Source of the DNA: JAKLHL01 sp964411885 | GTDB taxonomy: Bacteria > Bdellovibrionota > JAFGOL01 | DNA: 16,784 nt | Assembly (NCBI GenBank): GCA_964411885.1 | Contig: CAYPMK010000030.1 | Location: forward strand, 1 to 16,784 | Direction of reading: 5' to 3' | In this document: in pieces, positions 13,651-16,784 of the stretch | Layout: the number at the start of each line of letters is the position of its first letter | How positions within the stretch are numbered: position 1 is the first letter of the stretch | Translations under genes and position numbers: made by a program | Notes under the pieces: generated by a model | The model's database searches: none | Told to the model about the DNA's origin: nothing | Seen by the model: only the letters and a program-made list of their open reading frames with translations

Positions 13651-13965
13651 TTATTCGACATCCTCTGAGTCTGAAAGATTAACAGTATAAACCTCTCCCG
13701 GCATACTCTTTATCTTAACGTCTGCACTCATAGAGGTTATGCTAGAAAGTTCTTCTTGAGCTAGGTTAGATATTTTATTGCTTTCAGTAAATTCAACTTT
13801 ACCAGCGGCTATTTCTCTTAAAGAAAGAACAACTTCTTTATTGTCCTTGTTTATTAACGGTCTAGACCCTTTAAGTATTTGTTTAGATCTTCTTGATGCA
13901 AGATGAACTAAAGCAAACCTGTTTGGTTCTTTTCTAAGACAATCTTCTACAGTAACTCTTGCCAT
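13651..13965 (-). CDS. rpoZ: DNA-directed RNA polymerase omega subunit
   Basis: Omega aids assembly of RNA polymerase by clamping the beta-prime chain. The 104-residue protein starts MARVTVEDCL and contains the family core: NRFALVHLASRRSKQIL, the RPLI segment, then EVVLSLREIAAGKVEF. The acidic tail after about residue 70 is poorly conserved, as usual. GGAGG lies 8 nt before the ATG. It is followed at once by the LPS permease gene, an uncommon pairing, since rpoZ more often neighbours gmk or spoT. A 69-nt gap separates it from the radical SAM gene upstream; I see no clear promoter there, only a TATAAC at about 14021-14026 lacking a good -35. Confidence 0.95.
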   Translation of the reverse strand: MARVTVEDCLRKEPNRFALVHLASRRSKQILKGSRPLINKDNKEVVLSLREIAAGKVEFTESNKISNLAQEELSSITSMSADVKIKSMPGEVYTVNLSDSEDVE

Positions 13966-14034
13966 ATATAAAACCTCCGTATCACTCCATTCAAATAAGT
14001 CAGGAACCCTTTTACCCTGTTATACCATTAAAAA

Positions 14035-14913
14035 TCAAGCGAAAAAATCTGGTATATGTTCCTCGGTAGCAGAGCTAAGGTCCTGTAAAAACCCCTTATG
14101 AAAGCCAAGTTCATAAAAAGAATCACATACGAGCTGATACTCCTCGTTGCTTAATCGTCTTGAAAGCTCATTATAAAGACCTGCTTTATGAAGAGGGCAA
14201 TACTGGGACATAAGACTTATGTACACATCTACACCTATTAAATCTTTAATAGCCTTAAGCACCCCTATAGAGTTCTGAACATTCCCGGGGAGTACTAAAT
14301 GTCTTATTATTAAACCTTGTTCCATTACGCCGTTAGCCTCATTAATTACATCATTCACCTGAGAACGCATTTCACAAAGAACCTGTTTAAAATTATCAAA
14401 ATAAGAAGGAGCACAAGAATATCTAACGGCGAGTTTATTATCGCTATATTTAAAATCTGGAAGATATATATCTACAAGTCCCTTAAGTTCTTTAACACCT
14501 TTAATGTTCTCATATCCACCACAATTCCATACAAAAGGGAGTTTAAAGCCCTCTTGTTTTAGTTTTTTCATGACGGGAATTATCTTATCTGCATATGGTG
14601 TGGGAGTTACAAAATTTATATTATGTACCCCCATTGACTCTAGTTCTTTACATATATTATAGAGGTTCTGAGAGTTTACATCTTTTCCTGCAGCTTCTTG
14701 GCTTATTTTGTAATTCTGGCAAAAAACACATTTCATATTGCAGTTAGCAAAAAAGATGGTACCAGAACCTTTAGTCCCTGATATTAGCGGTTCTTCTCCA
14801 TAATGGGCTTGATATACATTTATCCGTAAATGATCTTCTGTTCTTGAACAAAAAGGTATTTTATTGCAATTTCTGGGACAATTATGGCACAAGAGCATCT
14901 TTCCACTTACCAA
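14035..14913 (-). CDS. PflX-like radical SAM protein (pyruvate-formate-lyase-activase related)
   Basis: The radical SAM motif CNMKCVFC (Cys58, 62, 65 of the 292-residue reading) and following QNYKIS place this in the PflA-related uncharacterised group often called PflX. A short N-terminal CxxCxxxC...C knot (residues 9, 12, 16, 22) probably binds zinc or another Fe-S cluster. Further family marks are GSGTIFF, NFVTPTPY, LPFVWNCGGYE, DIYLPDFKY and HLVLPGN. Its target is unknown; glycyl-radical activation is suggested only by family. The longest reading uses TTG and overlaps rodZ by 32 nt. An ATG at residue 6 (14898), just before the LLCHNC motif, is a strong alternative start. No glycyl-radical enzyme gene is in the window. 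Confidence 0.9.
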   Translation of the reverse strand: MVSGKMLLCHNCPRNCNKIPFCSRTEDHLRINVYQAHYGEEPLISGTKGSGTIFFANCNMKCVFCQNYKISQEAAGKDVNSQNLYNICKELESMGVHNINFVTPTPYADKIIPVMKKLKQEGFKLPFVWNCGGYENIKGVKELKGLVDIYLPDFKYSDNKLAVRYSCAPSYFDNFKQVLCEMRSQVNDVINEANGVMEQGLIIRHLVLPGNVQNSIGVLKAIKDLIGVDVYISLMSQYCPLHKAGLYNELSRRLSNEEYQLVCDSFYELGFHKGFLQDLSSATEEHIPDFFA

Positions 14914-15778
14914 GTCCGGGGAAAACTAAAGATTTTGTATGCCCTGCTTGACCAAGGTCTTTTATTAACTGACCCTGATACTCTATGTCTGCACCAGAAG
15001 CATCGCCTATTAATATCTTTAATTCTTTTTGAGCCTCTATTTTTCTTGTATTGCCACTTCTTAATAGAAAATCAAAAGTTTTTCCGTTATCTATTTGAAC
15101 CTTTACCCAAAGGTCCTTTTTAGCTTTAATAATTATTTTTTGTGCCGGTTCTGCTGGCTTTTGTTCTACTAGCTTTTGTTCCACTACTTTTTGTTCTACA
15201 GGCTTGGGCTCAATCACTTTCTGTTCTACTGGTTTTTGTTCTACAGACTTTTCATCTACAACCTTTTGTTCTTCCTGAACTATCGCTGGTGGTGTAGTAA
15301 CCGTTGTAGGGGCCATCCTCAACAACATCCTCTTCCTGTATTCAGAGATCTCATCACTGGATGAAGTATCAGAACTAGGGAATATTATAAGGTACATTAA
15401 TGTAAGGATCATCAGGGTCGCTATAGAAATAACTATGATTAAGCCTCTTTGGCTTAGCCTTATATTGTAGACTTTTTCTGCTTGTTTTTGATCATCCTCT
15501 TTTTCTACAGAAACAGGAGAAAGTATTTGGTCTTTTTTTGGTTTCCCACCACTAATGAGTTCATAGAATAGTACGGCTTCTTTTGGATTTACACCAAGGT
15601 AATTAAGGTAAGACCTTATAAAACCTTTAACAAAAACAGGAGCTGGTAACTTATCAAACCTGTCTTCTTCAAGGTAAGAGATTATACTTACGTTGATCTT
15701 TGTGTTAGCGGCCATCTCTTCTAGGCTAACACCTCGCTGATCGCGATTCTTCTTTAAATATGCTCCCAAAGCTTCCAT
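14882..15778 (-). CDS. rodZ: RodZ-like cell-shape protein (HTH, membrane span, DUF4115)
   Basis: RodZ links the MreB cytoskeleton to the peptidoglycan-elongation machinery. The domain order in 298 residues is diagnostic: a cytoplasmic Xre-type helix-turn-helix (about 1-72, RGVSLEEMAANTKINVSIISYLEEDRF), a charged linker, one membrane span (about 112-133, RGLIIVISIATLMILTLMYL), a Glu/Lys/Pro/Val-rich periplasmic spacer of repeats (178-209), and a C-terminal DUF4115 domain (IIIKAKKDLWVKVQID..., IGDASGADIEYQGQ). The ATG lacks a recognisable ribosome site, and the best promoter would start transcription only a few bases upstream, so the message may be leaderless. It overlaps the following radical SAM gene. 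Confidence 0.93.
   Translation of the reverse strand: MEALGAYLKKNRDQRGVSLEEMAANTKINVSIISYLEEDRFDKLPAPVFVKGFIRSYLNYLGVNPKEAVLFYELISGGKPKKDQILSPVSVEKEDDQKQAEKVYNIRLSQRGLIIVISIATLMILTLMYLIIFPSSDTSSSDEISEYRKRMLLRMAPTTVTTPPAIVQEEQKVVDEKSVEQKPVEQKVIEPKPVEQKVVEQKLVEQKPAEPAQKIIIKAKKDLWVKVQIDNGKTFDFLLRSGNTRKIEAQKELKILIGDASGADIEYQGQLIKDLGQAGHTKSLVFPGLGKWKDALVP
15152..15247 (-). repeat. Tandem (P-V-E-Q-K)-type repeat in the RodZ periplasmic linker
   Basis: Residues 178-209 of RodZ repeat a loose five-residue unit (Val-Glu-Gln-Lys preceded by Pro, Val or Leu), about six copies, visible in the DNA as recurring TTTTTGTTC/T(A/G)C blocks. It is a flexible, charged spacer carrying the C-terminal domain through the periplasm. 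Copy number may vary between strains. Confidence 0.7.
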
Positions 15779-15788
15779 GACAAAGAAA

Positions 15789-15815
15789 ACTATATCTAAG
15801 CCCTTATTATGTCAA
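15789..15815 (-). promoter_or_regulatory. Possible rodZ promoter
   Basis: A perfect TTGACA (- strand, 15815-15810) is followed after 15 bases by TATAGT (15794-15789), or after 17 by the poorer TAGTTT. Either predicts a transcription start within about 5 nt of the rodZ ATG. Spacing is below optimal, so confidence is low. Confidence 0.35.
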
Positions 15816-15831
15816 CGAGATGTTGCCGTAC

Positions 15832-15860
15832 TTGACAAGCTTTTGCTATGTAAATATAAG
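15832..15860 (+). promoter_or_regulatory. Promoter of tRNA-Met (and probably hydE)
   Basis: TTGACA (15832-15837), a 17-base spacer and TATAAG (15855-15860, 5/6) form a strong sigma70-type promoter. The predicted start near 15867 lies about 7 nt before the mature tRNA 5' end. There is no other promoter before hydE, so a tRNA-mRNA co-transcript is likely. Confidence 0.75.
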
Positions 15861-15873
15861 CATATGGAAAGTT

Positions 15874-15950
15874 GGCGGGGTAGCTCAGCTGGTTAGAGCA
15901 CACGGCTCATATCCGTGGAGTCAAGAGTTCAAGTCTCTTCCCCGCTACCA
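15874..15950 (+). tRNA. tRNA-Met (elongator), anticodon CAT
   Basis: A full 77-nt cloverleaf with encoded CCA. The acceptor is GGCGGGG pairing CCCCGCT (first pair G-U), the D stem GCTC/GAGC, the anticodon stem CACGG/CCGTG with loop CTCATAT (anticodon 15908-15910), the variable loop 5 nt, the T stem AAGAG/CTCTT with loop TTCAAGT, and the discriminator A. The initiator type is excluded because position 1 pairs with 72 and the anticodon stem lacks three consecutive G-C pairs. The GGCGG...CGCTACCA ends match the bacterial elongator tRNA-Met pattern better than the CAT-anticodon tRNA-Ile. Confidence 0.93.
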
Positions 15951-15963
15951 ACCTTCCTAACTT

Positions 15964-16784
15964 ATGAAAGAACTATCTAGAACTGAAATAATAAAGCTCC
16001 TCTCACTAAAGAACAGAACAGATATAGATGCCCTCTTCAAAGAAGCATACGAAATAAAAAAACGACATGTTGGAACAAAAGTCTACTTTAGGGGACTTAT
16101 TGAATTCTCTAATATCTGTTCTAAGAATTGTTACTATTGTGGACTAAGAACAGGAAATAAAGACCTTCATAGGTATGAAATAACCGAGCAAGAAGTATTA
16201 GAAGCTGTAGAGCTGGCGTGGAAAAGTAAATATGGTTCCATAGTCTTGCAATCTGGAGAGCAAAACTCCCCTGTTTTTATAGAGAAAGTAGAAAAACTAT
16301 TAAAGAAAATTAAAAAGCTTACTAATGACGAGATAGGCATAACTCTTTCCTGTGGTGAACAAAGTAAAGACGTTTATGAACGTTGGTTTAAGGCCGGGGC
16401 GCACAGATACCTTTTGAGGATAGAAACAACTAACAGAGATCTATATTATAAGATACACCCTCAAGACAACATGCATGAATTAGACGAAAGATTAGAGTGT
16501 TTGAGCATATTAAAAGAGCTAGGTTATCAGGTTGGGTCTGGGATTATGGTGGGTTTGCCATTTCAAAGTATAGAGAGTATTGCAGATGATCTGATCTTCT
16601 TAAAGACTATCGATGTAGACATGATAGGTTTAGGTCCTTATGTGGAACACAGCAATACCCCTTTATATGAACATAGACATTCCTTAATACCAAAAAAAGA
16701 TCGTTTTGATCTTGCTCTAAAATGTATAGCTATACTAAGAATAATGATGGAAGATATAAATCTTGCTTCAGCAACAGCACTTCA
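15964..16784 (+). CDS. hydE: [FeFe]-hydrogenase maturation radical SAM protein HydE, 3' truncated by window end
   Basis: HydE is the radical SAM enzyme that works with HydF and HydG to build the two-iron subcluster of the [FeFe]-hydrogenase H-cluster. The visible 273 residues (of about 350 expected) include YFRGLIEFSN followed by the cluster motif Cys52-x3-Cys56-x2-Cys59 (ICSKNCYYCGLR), IVLQSGE, GITLSCGE, RYLLRIETTN, VGSGIMVGLPFQS, and DMIGLGPYVEHSNTPL, a pattern specific to HydE rather than BioB or PylB. The ATG is 13 nt after the tRNA CCA end and lacks a ribosome site. No stop occurs before the window edge. Hydrogenase structural genes are not visible here. Confidence 0.93.
   Translation, partial: MKELSRTEIIKLLSLKNRTDIDALFKEAYEIKKRHVGTKVYFRGLIEFSNICSKNCYYCGLRTGNKDLHRYEITEQEVLEAVELAWKSKYGSIVLQSGEQNSPVFIEKVEKLLKKIKKLTNDEIGITLSCGEQSKDVYERWFKAGAHRYLLRIETTNRDLYYKIHPQDNMHELDERLECLSILKELGYQVGSGIMVGLPFQSIESIADDLIFLKTIDVDMIGLGPYVEHSNTPLYEHRHSLIPKKDRFDLALKCIAILRIMMEDINLASATAL

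Noticed and set aside
15874..15950. Initiator tRNA or CAT-anticodon tRNA-Ile
   Set aside because: Position 1 pairs with 72, the anticodon stem lacks the three G-C pairs of initiators, and overall identity elements fit elongator Met; Ile2 is less likely but not formally excluded.
15964..16784. Biotin synthase or PylB instead of HydE
   Set aside because: The EFSN...CGLR, LQSGE and GLGPYVEHSNTPL blocks match HydE better than either alternative.

Overview
The window is AT-rich bacterial DNA that favours ATA (Ile) and AGA (Arg) codons, with tight gene packing, strong AGGAGG-type ribosome sites and several TTG/GTG starts. It encodes an LptF/LptG-type lipopolysaccharide-export permease and RodZ, so the host is probably a rod-shaped bacterium with two membranes. 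A [FeFe]-hydrogenase maturase (HydE), a glycyl-radical-activase-like radical SAM protein and several ferredoxin-type ATPases point to an anaerobic, fermentative or hydrogen-metabolising life. I cannot assign a phylum; an uncultured anaerobic lineage such as Elusimicrobiota or Omnitrophota would fit but is a guess.

Layout. (1) 94-4077, + strand: pyrB, pyrC and an unusual fusion of an alpha/beta-hydrolase with an M14-type zinc carboxypeptidase. (2) 4074-4460, - strand: a MerR-family regulator with a cysteine-rich tail. It is divergent from (3) 4559-8632, + strand: a NifX-like protein, a Gly/Met-rich DUF5320-type protein, two MinD-like ATPases each carrying two 4Fe-4S sites, an Mrp ATPase fused to a second NifX-like domain, and pyruvoyl-dependent arginine decarboxylase. 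The two units are separated by a perfect 38-bp palindrome that contains the same promoter on both strands. (4) 8629-8781: a 153-bp element bounded by perfect 27-bp inverted repeats, lying exactly between the stop codons of two convergent genes. (5) 8781-15778, - strand, read from high to low coordinates: rodZ, a PflX-like radical SAM gene, rpoZ, the LptF/G permease, a histone-H1-like lysine-rich protein with its own promoter and terminator, an unrecognised gene, greA and recG. (6) 15874-16784, + strand: elongator tRNA-Met followed 13 nt later by hydE, which runs off the window end.

Working together: regions 2-3 look like one regulated module for anaerobic metal-cofactor or Fe-S handling (cysteine-rich sensor, small NifX-like cofactor binders, three P-loop ATPases). 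Its biochemical task is not established and is the best candidate here for an undescribed system. The rest is mostly housekeeping: pyrimidine synthesis, transcription (omega, GreA), DNA repair (RecG) and envelope and shape (LptF/G, RodZ).
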